Shown here in pieces: positions 16,999 to 26,319 of a stretch of DNA of 64,000 nucleotides (positions are counted from its first letter, which is position 1; each line of letters begins with the position of its first letter). This DNA is from C-114 sp963719285. Lineage in GTDB: Bacteria > Chloroflexota > Limnocylindria > Limnocylindrales > CSP1-4. The DNA lies in NCBI GenBank assembly GCA_963719285.1, contig CAVRBO010000001.1, forward strand, positions 682,001 through 746,000, in the 5' to 3' direction. A program made the translations under genes and the position numbers. The notes beneath the pieces were generated by a model. That model did no database searches. It was not told where the DNA came from and worked only from the letters and a program-made list of their open reading frames with translations.

Positions 16999-17788
16999 TC
17001 AGCCGACCACGGCGAGGCGGGCCCGGGCGGTGATCCCGGCCCGGCCCACGATGCCGGCCATCTCATCCGGCTTCAGCGACGCCCCGCCGACGAGGGCCCC
17101 GTCGATGGCCGGTTCGGCCAGGAACTCGGCGATATTGGCCGCGGTCACGCTGCCGCCGTACAGGATCGGGATCCGGGCGCCACCATCCGCGACCCCGATC
17201 CGGCCGAGCGTGGCCCGGATCGCGTCGGCCATCGTCGCGGCGTCAGAGCCGAGCGCATTGCGTCCGGTCCCGATCGCCCACACCGGCTCGTACGCGATGA
17301 CCAGGTCCGTGGGCACCGCCGCGCCCGGCTTCGGCGCCCCCGAGCGCGCCTCGCAGCTGGCCGTCGACGACCGCTTCCGCGCGCCCGGCCTCGCGTTCGG
17401 CGAGCTGCTCGCCCACGCACAGGATCGGACGGAGGCCCGCCTCGCGTGCCCGGACGAGCTTGCGACCGATGAGCTCGTCGGTCTCACCGGCATCGCGTCG
17501 ACGCTCCGAGTGGCCGACGATCACCCAGCTCGCGAGCCCCGCGAGCATGGGCGCACTCACCTCGCCCGTGTACGCCCCGGCCGCCTCGTGATGGACGTTC
17601 TGGGCGCCGACCTCGACGCCACTCCCGGCGAGGGCGTCGCGGACCGAGGCGAGGGCCACGAACGGCGGGCAGATCACCCGCACCACGTCCGCGTCCGCCG
17701 TCCGGGCGGCGATCGTCACCGCGAGCTCGGCCGCCTCCGACGGGACGGTGTGCATCTTCCAGTTGGCGGCGATGATCACGTTGCGCAT
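16999..17788 (-). CDS. tpiA: Triose-phosphate isomerase, frameshifted
   Basis: Interconverts dihydroxyacetone phosphate and glyceraldehyde 3-phosphate. The first part from ATG 17788 carries ANWKMH (Lys catalytic) and VIVGHSERR (catalytic His). The second part, one frame over, carries AYEPVWAIGTG (catalytic Glu) and LYGGSV (phosphate loop). The break is in a five-base G/C run at 17337-17341; dropping one base gives 262 residues, the usual size. Being in a homopolymer, it is probably a sequencing error. The gene follows whiA by 7 bp. Confidence 0.92.
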
Positions 17789-17795
17789 GGCCGAA

Positions 17796-18719
17796 TCATG
17801 CCAGAGGTGAGCGGATCGCCGGGTCGCCGGCCTGTCGGTGGTCGGTCGGACCCCGGCGCCCACGCCGTCCGACGGCGCCCTCGTCCTGGAGCGCCAGCCG
17901 CTCGACCCGTTCGAGCGCCCGCTGGATCGCGGAGCGGTGGACGCCCAGTCGCTCGGCCAGCTCCGCCAGGGTGGACTCCGGCGACGCCCGGCGCGCATCG
18001 GCGACCAGCCGGACGATGTACGGCTGGGCGGCCAGCCGCCCGTCCGCGGTCAACGCCTCGATCGCGGCAAGGTTGCGTCCAGCCGCCTCGACCGCCCGGG
18101 TGAGGTTGGCCGACTCCGCGTTGATGACCCGGTTGAGCTCGCCGGTCATCGCCCGCGAGACCTGGCGTGCCTCGAGCTCGAGCAGCGCCGCCCCCGCCCC
18201 CGCCCGGCGCAGGAACGTGACGATCGTCTCGGCGCTCTTCCAGGTCACGACCCCGCGGCCGCGCCGGATCCGCCACGATCCGGGCATCCCCTCCTCCGCC
18301 AGGTGCGCGGCGAGCGCGGGCGCCGTGGCCGGATCCACGACGAACTCGAGGTGGGTGCGGCCGTTCGCCAGGCTCAGCGAGCCCCGGGCGAGGAACAGCC
18401 CGCGGAGGTACGCGGCGCGGCAGTGATCGCGGTCGGAGTCCCAGGCGAACGCATCGCCGCGGGCGATGTCGGCCACCGAGGAGCCACGGGCGGCGGCGTC
18501 CTTCGCGTCCTCGCGGCGTCCGCGCGGATCGCGGCGCGACCCGATACCCAGCCGGATCGCCAGGCGCGCGAGGACGGGATCGCGGCTCGTCGGGGCGGAC
18601 CCGATCCCGAGCGCCAGGGCGCGCCGGTCGCAGGCCCGCGCCGGGTCGATCGCGGCGAGCTCGGCGCGAAGGGCCAGGACGAGGTCGCGGTCGACCTGCG
18701 CGCGGGCGGTCGCGGACAC
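17796..18719 (-). CDS. whiA: DNA-binding protein WhiA
   Basis: A 307-residue WhiA, a LAGLIDADG-derived DNA-binding regulator of cell division and sporulation genes in Gram-positive bacteria. The LAGLIDADG-like part includes AAYLRGLFLARGSLSL (about 103-118). The linker has ELNRVINAESANLTRAVEAA, and the C-terminal helix-turn-helix has TLAELAERLGVHRSAIQRAL. It begins at GTG 18719, 10 bp after yvcK, in the conserved order rapZ-yvcK-whiA. Confidence 0.93.
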   Translation of the reverse strand: MSATARAQVDRDLVLALRAELAAIDPARACDRRALALGIGSAPTSRDPVLARLAIRLGIGSRRDPRGRREDAKDAAARGSSVADIARGDAFAWDSDRDHCRAAYLRGLFLARGSLSLANGRTHLEFVVDPATAPALAAHLAEEGMPGSWRIRRGRGVVTWKSAETIVTFLRRAGAGAALLELEARQVSRAMTGELNRVINAESANLTRAVEAAGRNLAAIEALTADGRLAAQPYIVRLVADARRASPESTLAELAERLGVHRSAIQRALERVERLALQDEGAVGRRGRRGPTDHRQAGDPAIRSPLA

Positions 18720-18729
18720 CGCCGTGCGA

Positions 18730-20067
18730 TCAGGCCGACCGGGCCACGCCGGTCCGGCGTCGGGTCGATCCCTCGCGTTCCACGATCCGCAGGACCGCCG
18801 TCGCGAGGCGTACGGGATCGTGGTGGTGGGGATGACCGGAATCGATGACGTCGTCGAGCACGAGCTTCGGGGCCGACGACCCGGCCGGCGGCCAGCGCAG
18901 CTTGACGGGCTCGCTGTGGGAGCCGTCGGTCCCGTCGGTCACGACGTGGTTGTTGGCGAGGACGACGTCGACCAGGCCGGGCGCCGTGTGCGCCGCCATC
19001 GCCTCGACATGGTCGGCCAGGTCGAAGCCGGCGGTCTCGCCATCCTGTACCGCGACGTTGCAGACGTAGATCCGGACCGCGGTCGAGGCCAGGACCGCGT
19101 CGCGGATGCGGGGCATCAGGAGGCTCGGCAGGATGCTCGTGAACAGGCTGCCGGGGCCCAGGACGATGACGTCGGCCTCCTCGATCGCGTGGACCGCATC
19201 CTCGGAGACCACGACGTCGTCGGGCGCGAGCCAGACCCGCTCGATGCCCGTCGCGCGGGCGATCCGGGATTGGCCCTCGATGGTCTCGCCATCGGTCCGG
19301 CGGGCGCGCAGGACGACCGGCGTCGGCGAGACGGGCATCACCTGCCCGCGGACCGCCAGGACCCGGTTCATCTGGCGAACGCCCTCTTCGAAGTCGCCGC
19401 CCTTGACCGCCGTGAGCGCGGCGATGAGCAGGTTCCCGACGGCGTGACCGGCGAGGCTCGACGATTCCTGGCGCTGGCCGGTCCCCTCGCTCTCGGGGAA
19501 GCGGTACTGGAGCAGCTCGGACATCAGCGGCTCGGCGTCCGCGAGGGCGACGATGCAGTTGCGGATGTCGCCCACGGCCGGGACGCCGAACTGCTCGCGG
19601 AGCTTGCCCGACGAGCCGCCGTCGTCGGCGACCGTGACGACCGCCGTCAGGTTGCTGGTGTGCTCCTTGAGGCCGCGCAGGAGGGTCGACAGGCCGGTCC
19701 CGCCGCCGATCGCGACGATCTTCGGTCCGCGGGCCAGGAAGCGCTTCTGGTAGATCACCTCGACGAGCGGCTGATCCGCGTCCGGCGAGCGGAGCGGCTC
19801 CGTGATGGCCCGGATCGCCTTGATCGAGCCGAGGACGAACAGGCCGACGCCGAGGGCGCCGACGATGAGCGCCCGGGCGACGTAGGGCAGAGGCTGGAGC
19901 GTCAGCCAGTACAGGATCCACTGGAGCGGCCCGGTGACCTCGACGTCCCGGTACAGCTGGCGCAGGGCGAACGCGCCTCCGAGCGCAAGGCAGAGCTCGC
20001 CGATGAACACGACGAGCAGCCAGCGCTTGAAGCCGAGGCCCACCTGGAGCCAGCGCCGGAGATTCAC
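18730..20067 (-). CDS. yvcK: YvcK/CofD-like protein with N-terminal membrane segments
   Basis: A 445-residue YvcK (gluconeogenesis factor) of the CofD-like fold. Two hydrophobic helices (about residues 16-35 and 63-83) precede the core, which starts with VAIGGGTGLSTLLRGLKEHT and includes TVADDGGSSGKLRE, VGDIRNCIVAL and VLGPGSLFTSILPSLL. YvcK supports cell-wall synthesis and growth on gluconeogenic carbon in Gram-positives and binds UDP-sugars. GTG 20067 overlaps the rapZ stop as GTGA. The open frame continues upstream only because the rapZ frameshift places rapZ's N-terminus in the same frame. Confidence 0.92.
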   Translation of the reverse strand: MNLRRWLQVGLGFKRWLLVVFIGELCLALGGAFALRQLYRDVEVTGPLQWILYWLTLQPLPYVARALIVGALGVGLFVLGSIKAIRAITEPLRSPDADQPLVEVIYQKRFLARGPKIVAIGGGTGLSTLLRGLKEHTSNLTAVVTVADDGGSSGKLREQFGVPAVGDIRNCIVALADAEPLMSELLQYRFPESEGTGQRQESSSLAGHAVGNLLIAALTAVKGGDFEEGVRQMNRVLAVRGQVMPVSPTPVVLRARRTDGETIEGQSRIARATGIERVWLAPDDVVVSEDAVHAIEEADVIVLGPGSLFTSILPSLLMPRIRDAVLASTAVRIYVCNVAVQDGETAGFDLADHVEAMAAHTAPGLVDVVLANNHVVTDGTDGSHSEPVKLRWPPAGSSAPKLVLDDVIDSGHPHHHDPVRLATAVLRIVEREGSTRRRTGVARSA

Positions 20068-20976
20068 GACCGGTCGAGCTCCCGATGGAAGACCGACACG
20101 GGCGTCCCCCGCTCGCCGAGCCACGCGGCGAGCTCTTCCGCGATGACGATCGAGCGGTGGTAACCACCGGTGCAGCCGATCGCGATCGTGAGGCGTGTCT
20201 TGCCCTCCGACTCGTATGCCGGCAGGGTGAAGTCGAGGAACTCGTGCAGGAAGGCCACGAACCGGCGGGCCACGGGCTGGTCGAGGACGTACGTCCGCAC
20301 GGCGTCCGTCAGTCCCGGACGACTGGCGCAGTTCGGGCACGTAGTACGGGTTCTGCATGAACCGGACGTCGAACACGAGGTCGGCCTCGAGCGGGACTCC
20401 GAACTTGTAGCCGAAGCTGATCAGCTGGATGACGAGCTGGTCCTCCTCGACGTGATCCCCGAGGTGGCTGAACAGCGTCTCGCGCAACTCCCGGAGCGAC
20501 AGATCGGACGTATCGAGGATGACGTCCGCGTCGGCGCGGACGGTCTCCAGCAGGCGCCGCTCCTCCGCGATCGAGCTGGCGATCCCCCGCTGGTCGCCGA
20601 GCGGGTGGCGGTGGCGCGTCTCCGAGTAGCGCCGGATGAGGATCTCGTCGCGTGCCTCGAGATAGAACACCTGCGGCCGGATCCCGCGGCCCTCGAGCGC
20701 GCCGCGCATCCGGGCGAAGGCGAGCGGCGCGTCACCCGACCGGACATCGAGGACGATGGCGATCCTGGAGTGGCGCGACGGATCGCTCGAGACGAGCTCG
20801 GCGAGTTCGGGCAGGAGCTCGCTCGGCAGATTGTCCACGACGGCGTAGCCCAGGTCCTCGAACAGCTTGGCCGCGGCGGTCTTGCCGCCGCCGGACAGCC
20901 CGCTGACGACGACGACATGGGGTGTCTCGTCCGCGGCCGGGGTCGCTTCCAGGGCCTGGCTGTCGGGATCGCTCAC
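20064..20976 (-). CDS. rapZ: RapZ (YvcJ) nucleotide-binding RNase adapter, frameshifted
   Basis: A P-loop nucleotide-binding protein; in E. coli RapZ controls small-RNA decay, and the Gram-positive homologue is YvcJ. The N-terminal piece from 20976 has the Walker A SGLSGGGKTAAAKLFEDLG and VVDNLPSELL, then SFGYKFGVPLEADLVFDVRF and NPYYVPELR. Near 20320 the frame shifts; the C-terminal piece has TIAIGCTGGYHRSIVIAEELA and ends HRELDRS. Removing one base joins PELRQSSGLTDAVRTYV and gives 303 residues, as expected. The stop overlaps yvcK by 4 bp. Confidence 0.92.
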
Positions 20977-21029
20977 GGGGCGAGTCTACCGCCGCGCCGG
21001 CGTCCATCGACGGATGCGGGCCGGCATGG

Positions 21030-21848
21030 TCAGCGGCCGCTGCGCCCGATGACGAAGATCGAGACCTCGAACAGGATGTACATCGTCAGGCCGAGCACCG
21101 CCGGGCTCACGAGATCGCCGCCGGGCGTGACCACGGTCGAGAAGATGGCGATCCCCAGGATCGCGTACCGGCGCGCCTGGCGGAGGCGAGCCGAGCTCAC
21201 GATGCCGATCCGCGACAGGATGTACAGCAGGATCGGGAACTGCATCGTCAACCCGAAGGCGAGGAACAGCAGGGTCACGAACCCGAAGTAGTTGTCGATC
21301 GTCAGGGTGATGTGGACGGCGTCCGACTCGAAGCTGAACAGGAACGCCAGCGCGAACGGCAGGACGACCCAGGCCACTCCGACGCCGATCGTGAAGAAGA
21401 GGAGCGCGACCGGGACCCAGGGCCGGACGACCCGCCGCTCCTCGGCCGTGAGGCCGGGCGAGATGAAGGCCCACAGCTGGTACAGCACGATCGGCAGGGC
21501 CAGGATCAGACCGACCACGAACGAGATCTTGACGTACAGGAAGAACGGGCCGCCCGCGCTCAGCGAGATGAGCTGGTGGTCGCCGATCGGCCCGCGCAGG
21601 AGGTCGATGATCGCCCCGGATCGCCAGTACCCGACGACCGAGAACACGACGATCGCCAGGATCGACTTGAACAGCCGCGTGCGGAGCTCGCCGAGATGGT
21701 CGACGAGGGACATCGTGCCCTCGGCCTCCGCCGGGGCGGCCGGGGGCGCGTCAGGACCGGGCTGCAGCGGTGCGGGCTGGAGCGGTGCGGGCCCAGCGGG
21801 GACGACGCCCGGCAGGCCGGCCTCCCCGGCCACGTGGGCGTCGGACAA
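21030..21848 (-). CDS. tatC: Twin-arginine translocase subunit TatC
   Basis: A 272-residue polytopic membrane protein with six predicted helices, the receptor for twin-arginine signal peptides. The hallmark SLVDHLGELRTRLFKS starts the conserved part at about residue 47, and LYQLWAFISPGLTAEERR is also typical. A Pro/Ala-rich cytoplasmic extension of about 45 residues precedes it, longer than usual. It lies 18 bp after tatA, forming a minimal TatAC system. Confidence 0.95.
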   Translation of the reverse strand: MSDAHVAGEAGLPGVVPAGPAPLQPAPLQPGPDAPPAAPAEAEGTMSLVDHLGELRTRLFKSILAIVVFSVVGYWRSGAIIDLLRGPIGDHQLISLSAGGPFFLYVKISFVVGLILALPIVLYQLWAFISPGLTAEERRVVRPWVPVALLFFTIGVGVAWVVLPFALAFLFSFESDAVHITLTIDNYFGFVTLLFLAFGLTMQFPILLYILSRIGIVSSARLRQARRYAILGIAIFSTVVTPGGDLVSPAVLGLTMYILFEVSIFVIGRSGR

Positions 21849-21866
21849 GCGATCGATCGCGGCCGG

Positions 21867-22142
21867 TCAGGCCTGCGGCTCGGTCGGCGGCTGGGGGCTC
21901 GGCGAGGGCGCCGCGCCGACCGGTGTCGCGACCGGGGTGGACGGCGCCGGGGTGGCGCTCGACGTGGGCGGCAGCGGCGACACGTCGATCTTGGTCGCCT
22001 CCTGCACTTCGGAGGTGGCCTTGCGGAACTCCCGGATGCTCTTGCCGAGGGCCGCTCCGACATCCGGCAGACGACCCGGGCCAAGCACGAGCAGCGCGAT
22101 GACGAGGACGATGATCAACTCGAGTGGACCGATCTGCGGCAT
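21867..22142 (-). CDS. tatA: Sec-independent translocase subunit TatA
   Basis: A 91-residue protein with the single N-terminal helix ELIIVLVIALLVLGPGRLPD, then an amphipathic helix (LGKSIREFRKATSEV) that lines the Tat pore. The Pro/Ser/Thr-rich tail from about residue 55 is a low-complexity extension common in this lineage. The gene lies 53 bp after pyrF and is followed by tatC. Confidence 0.93.
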   Translation of the reverse strand: MPQIGPLELIIVLVIALLVLGPGRLPDVGAALGKSIREFRKATSEVQEATKIDVSPLPPTSSATPAPSTPVATPVGAAPSPSPQPPTEPQA

Positions 22143-22195
22143 CGCTTGCGATACCTCTCGTTGATGCTGTCGCCAGCGCCCATCCGGGCCGCCGC

Positions 22196-23098
22196 TCAGC
22201 CGGGCAACGATAGCACAGGAAGCCGTTCAGCCCAGCTTGCGGCGGCGGCGGCGACCCGGTCCCCCGGATCGGCCCGGACGGCATCGTCGGTCGCATCCGG
22301 CGCACCCGTCGCACCCGTCGCGGCCATGATCCCGCGCGAGACGTTGACGAGGAGGCCCCCACCGGGACGGCCGCCGGCCGGCGGCGCGGTCGCCCTCCCG
22401 TCGGCGAGGACCGGCTCCACTTCCCCGCCCTGTGCCCCCACGCCCGGCACGAGCATCGCCAGGCCCGGGGCGAGCCCGCGGATCGAAGCGAGCTCCGCGG
22501 GGGCGGTGGCCCCCACGACGAGACCGACCGTGCCCCCGGGCCCCCACCCGGCCACCCGTCGCGCGACGCGGGCCCACAGCGGCTCGGCCGGCGCGCCGGA
22601 CACCACGTCCGCCGCGACGACCAGGCTCTGGAGCTCGCCGGCGCCCGGGTTCGACGTCCGGCAGAGGACATACGCGAAGCGGTCGGTGCGGTCCAGGAGC
22701 GGACCGATCGCCTCGGACCCGAGATACGGGCTCACCGTCACCGCGTCCGCGCCCAGTCGATCGAACAGGGCGACCGCCTGGCGGGCCGCCGTGGTCCCGA
22801 TGTCACCGCGCTTGGCATCGATGAGCACGGGCAGGTCGTCCGGGATGGTGGCCCTGAGCCGCTCGAGCGCGGCCAGTCCGTCCGCCCCGAACGCCTCGAA
22901 GAACGCCAGGTTCGGCTTCACGGCCGCGGCGTACGGTCCGGCCGCCCGCAGGACGAGGCGCGCGAACGCCTCGACGCCGCGCAGGTCCGGGCTGAAGCCG
23001 GCCGGCAACGCGGCCGGATCCGGATCGAGTCCGAGGCACAGGACGCTGCCGACGGCGGCGGTGCGGGCCGCGAGTCGTTCGAGGTACGTCGGCGGCAC
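22196..23098 (-). CDS. pyrF: Orotidine 5'-phosphate decarboxylase (type 2)
   Basis: A 300-residue enzyme making UMP from OMP in pyrimidine synthesis. Motifs of the longer type 2 subfamily are present: SVLCLGLDPDP near the start, AAVKPNLAFFEAFG, the catalytic DAKRGDIGTTA (about residue 105), TVSPYLGSEA and VPGVGAQGGE. GTG 23098 lies 2 bp after the stop of the propeller gene and gives a normal N-terminus; the longer reading to 23353 overlaps that gene wholly. Confidence 0.93.
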   Translation of the reverse strand: MPPTYLERLAARTAAVGSVLCLGLDPDPAALPAGFSPDLRGVEAFARLVLRAAGPYAAAVKPNLAFFEAFGADGLAALERLRATIPDDLPVLIDAKRGDIGTTAARQAVALFDRLGADAVTVSPYLGSEAIGPLLDRTDRFAYVLCRTSNPGAGELQSLVVAADVVSGAPAEPLWARVARRVAGWGPGGTVGLVVGATAPAELASIRGLAPGLAMLVPGVGAQGGEVEPVLADGRATAPPAGGRPGGGLLVNVSRGIMAATGATGAPDATDDAVRADPGDRVAAAAASWAERLPVLSLPG

Positions 23099-23100
23099 GC

Positions 23101-24360
23101 CTACGGAGCGCTCGACGATCCGGCCGGGGATGCGCTCGGCGCGATCGACGGGAGCGGGAGCTGGTCCGCCGGGATGTACCAGTCGGGATGCGAGGCCCCG
23201 TCGAGACCCGCACTGAGCGTGAGAGGCAGCACCGGTCCAACCTCCCATCGGCCCGGCGTCCCGGTGAGGATCACCTGCTCGAGATCGGTCACGCCGCCGT
23301 CGATGTGGAGGAAGGCCAGCCGATCGCCCTGGGGGGACCAGGTGGCCCCCCACGAGTGAGCGTCGTCGGTGATCCGGGTCAGCTCGTTCCCATTGCGGGC
23401 GTCCAGGATGACCACGTCCGTGCCGAGCGCGCTGGTCCGCGTGGCGAGGATGTACCGGCCATCCGGCGAATAACGCGGCGCCTCATAGCCGGGACCGGTG
23501 ATCGCCCTGGTCGTCTTCGCCTTGATGTCGTACCGGTAGATCTGGGGCGCGCCGCGCGACCCGTCGCGGCCGTTCTTGACGTACAGCAGGGTCTTGCCAT
23601 CCGGTGCCCAGTCCGCGTCCTGGTGGCCGAGCGGTGGGTACTCCGGCACCTTCACCTTGGTCAGCTTGTGGGTCGCCGTGTCGTAGAGCTGGAGGACCAC
23701 GTTGCTCTGGGTCGGATCCGGGCCGTCCGAGAAGAGCGCGAGCGTGTGGCCGTTCGGGGACAGGACCGGCTGGCGCATCCAGTACCACCACTGGTATCGC
23801 CCCGACTTGTACAACCCCGTGGCCAGCTGCTGGCGGCCCTTCCCATCCAGGCCGATGCGATAGATGATCGGGTAGGTCGCGGTGTAGTACGTGGGCGCGT
23901 GGAGGCCGAGTTTCCAGAGCACCCGCTTGGAGCGGGTCTGCACATAGATGATGTACTTGCCATCCGGCGTGAACGAGGGCATCTGGTCGACGCCCGGGTC
24001 CGCCTGGCTGCCGGGACTCGTGATCTGGTGCGCCCCGGTCGCATCCTCGATCCAGAGGTTGCCCGCCTTGGCGTAGACGATCGAACCCTTCAGCACGTCG
24101 CCCGGCGAGGCGCTCGGGACGATGACCAGGTTCGACGGGGTCGGCGTCTTGGGCGGGCCGATCGAAGCGCCCGCATCGCCGCCCTTGCCGCCGATCCTCC
24201 AGGGCAGGTTGCCGGTCATGAGTCCCAGGCTCAGCCAGCCGATGACGATGAGGCCGACGATCGCGATGATGGGTGCGATGAGCGCGGCCGAGGGCCGGAT
24301 GCCGTACGGGTCACCGGACCGGGGCCGCCGGGCTCCCGCCGCGGGACGGCGGGCGCTCAT
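23101..24360 (-). CDS. Membrane-anchored TolB-like beta-propeller (PD40/WD40-like) protein
   Basis: A 419-residue protein with a basic cytoplasmic start, one transmembrane helix (residues about 27-50) and an extracytoplasmic beta-propeller. The repeats contain the PD40 signature: PSFTPDGKYIIYV, PVLSPNGHTLALF, ADWAPDGKTLLYV, PRYSPDGRYILAT and ATWSPQGDRLAFL. The C-terminus ends in a Ser/Pro/Ala-rich tail. The gene overlaps recJ by ATGA and is followed 2 bp later by pyrF. A binding or scaffold role outside the cell is likely; the ligand is unknown. Confidence 0.8.
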   Translation of the reverse strand: MSARRPAAGARRPRSGDPYGIRPSAALIAPIIAIVGLIVIGWLSLGLMTGNLPWRIGGKGGDAGASIGPPKTPTPSNLVIVPSASPGDVLKGSIVYAKAGNLWIEDATGAHQITSPGSQADPGVDQMPSFTPDGKYIIYVQTRSKRVLWKLGLHAPTYYTATYPIIYRIGLDGKGRQQLATGLYKSGRYQWWYWMRQPVLSPNGHTLALFSDGPDPTQSNVVLQLYDTATHKLTKVKVPEYPPLGHQDADWAPDGKTLLYVKNGRDGSRGAPQIYRYDIKAKTTRAITGPGYEAPRYSPDGRYILATRTSALGTDVVILDARNGNELTRITDDAHSWGATWSPQGDRLAFLHIDGGVTDLEQVILTGTPGRWEVGPVLPLTLSAGLDGASHPDWYIPADQLPLPSIAPSASPAGSSSAP

Positions 24361-26186
24361 GGGTCGAGACCTCCGGTCGCCGCGGCGACCGCGGCGGGGC
24401 GGGCCGGGAGCGGCGCCCCGGCCACGACCGGGACATCGCGCGCGAGGATCGCCGCCGCGTCTGGGTGACTCCCGCTGGGCGCCACGTCGACCACGAGCAG
24501 CTGGAGCGACTCGTAGCCACCGAACGTGCGCGACGCCAGCGTCGCGACCACGTCGACCCGGTCGCCCTCTCGCACGGTGTCGGCGAGGTCCGCCCGACCG
24601 AAGGCGATCCCGTCAAGGACGTCGCGCCCGCGGCGCAACGTCAGCTGGGTGTGGCCCCCGGTCGCCGAGCGCACGCGCGTGACGGTGAGCCCGACGATGG
24701 CGACGAGTGGCTCCGGGTTCCCTTCACCGGTGGGGGCGAGCCAGGCGAGCTCGCGGAAGAGCGAGTAGTCGACGTCGCTCGCCGGCAGGGCGAGGTCCAG
24801 CCGCAGCTCGCGACGGGGATCCGCCGCCGGCCGCCGGGTTCGGGCCGCCGCCGCGAGGAACCGGCCGCGGAACGCCTCCCAGCGGGAGGCCTCGATCTCG
24901 AATCCGGCCGCGCCGGCGTGGCCACCGTGCCGGACGAACAGGTCTCGACACGTCTCGAGCGCGGCGGCCAGGTCGAAGCCCGCTGCCCGGCACGAGGCCC
25001 GGACGAGGTCGCCGATCTCGGCCCCGATCACGACCGGGCGCCCGCCCTCGTCGGCGAGCCGGGCGGCGACAAGGCCGACGATCCCGACCGGCCATGGACC
25101 CCGGACGACGATCGCGGGCTCATCGGTGCCCGCGGTGGCCTCCACAACGGCAGCCTCCACCTGGGCCAGGGTCTCCTTCGTGAGCGTGCGTCGCGCGTTG
25201 TTGGCCGCCTCGAGCTTCTCGGCCAGGGCGGCCGCCGTCTCCGCGTCGCCGGCGAGCAGGAGCGAGGCCGCGTCGGTCGCTTCGCCCATCCGTCCCGCGG
25301 CGTTGATCCGGGGCGCGAGCACGAACGAGACGGTCTCGAGGTCCGCCGTCGAGCGTGCCACTCCGGCCCTGTCGAGGAGGGCCGCCAGGCCCGGCCGGAG
25401 CCCGGACCGCAACCGCTCGAGGCCGAGACGGGCGATGGCCCGGTTCTCGCCGATGATCGGGGCCACGTCGGAGACCGTCCCGATGACGGCCAGGTCCGCG
25501 AGATCGAGCGCGGCCTCGGGACCGCCCGGGACCTCCGCCAGGACCAGCTGGGCCACCTTGAACGCCACGCCCGCCCCGGTCAGGCGCCGGTCGGGGTACG
25601 TGGAGTCGCCACGGTGCGGGTTCACGATCGCGGTCGCCGCCGGGGCCACATCGGGCATCCGGTGGTGGTCGGTGACGAGAACGTCGATCCCGGCCTCGAC
25701 CGCAAGCGCGATCTCGGCATGGCTCGTCGATCCACAGTCGACCGTGACGATGACCGCACAGGCCGAGGCTCGCGCGGTCTCGATCGCCCGGAGCGAGAGC
25801 CCGTGACCTTCGTCCTGCCGGCTCGGGACGTACGGCTCGGCGCGCAGTCCGGCCCGGCGCAGGGCCAGGGTCATCGTCGCGAGCCCGGTCAGCCCGTCGG
25901 CGTCGAAGTCGCCGAACACGAGGATCCCCTCGTCGTCCGCGCGGGCCTTCGTGATCCGGGTGAGGAACCGATCTGCGTCGGGCAGCAGCGCCGGGTCGTG
26001 GAGCCCTCGCTCCGGCGGGGCGAGGAAGGTCTCGAGACCTCCGTCGTCGAGGAGTCCCCGCCGGACGAGGACCTCCAGCACTCGGGTGGTGAGTCCACGC
26101 CGCGCGCCATCCTCGCGCAGGAGTGCCGGGACCACGACCGGGTCCGGGAAGGTCCATCGATTCTGTGGCGTCAGCATCCGGTCCAT
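24357..26186 (-). CDS. recJ: Single-stranded-DNA-specific exonuclease RecJ
   Basis: A 609-residue 5'-3' exonuclease acting in recombination and repair. DHH-family motifs are seen in order: VFGDFDADGLTG (about residue 92), VTVDCGST, TDHHRMPD (about 175), HRGDSTYPDR, and the DHHA1 motif HGGHAGAAGFEI. ATG 26186 (alternative 26177) starts a normal N-terminus; the upstream extension to 26282 is atypical. It lies 133 bp after secF. Confidence 0.93.
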   Translation of the reverse strand: MDRMLTPQNRWTFPDPVVVPALLREDGARRGLTTRVLEVLVRRGLLDDGGLETFLAPPERGLHDPALLPDADRFLTRITKARADDEGILVFGDFDADGLTGLATMTLALRRAGLRAEPYVPSRQDEGHGLSLRAIETARASACAVIVTVDCGSTSHAEIALAVEAGIDVLVTDHHRMPDVAPAATAIVNPHRGDSTYPDRRLTGAGVAFKVAQLVLAEVPGGPEAALDLADLAVIGTVSDVAPIIGENRAIARLGLERLRSGLRPGLAALLDRAGVARSTADLETVSFVLAPRINAAGRMGEATDAASLLLAGDAETAAALAEKLEAANNARRTLTKETLAQVEAAVVEATAGTDEPAIVVRGPWPVGIVGLVAARLADEGGRPVVIGAEIGDLVRASCRAAGFDLAAALETCRDLFVRHGGHAGAAGFEIEASRWEAFRGRFLAAAARTRRPAADPRRELRLDLALPASDVDYSLFRELAWLAPTGEGNPEPLVAIVGLTVTRVRSATGGHTQLTLRRGRDVLDGIAFGRADLADTVREGDRVDVVATLASRTFGGYESLQLLVVDVAPSGSHPDAAAILARDVPVVAGAPLPARPAAVAAATGGLDP

Positions 26187-26319
26187 GGTCGCATCGGACG
26201 CTCTACCGGCACTTACGGCTCCGTCCGCCGCGTCGGCCGGTCGGTCGGACGATCCCACGACGGCCGCTCGGCCGGCGGACATCTCCTGGGGCGCTTGCGG
26301 GTCCGTGGCCGTTTCCTCC

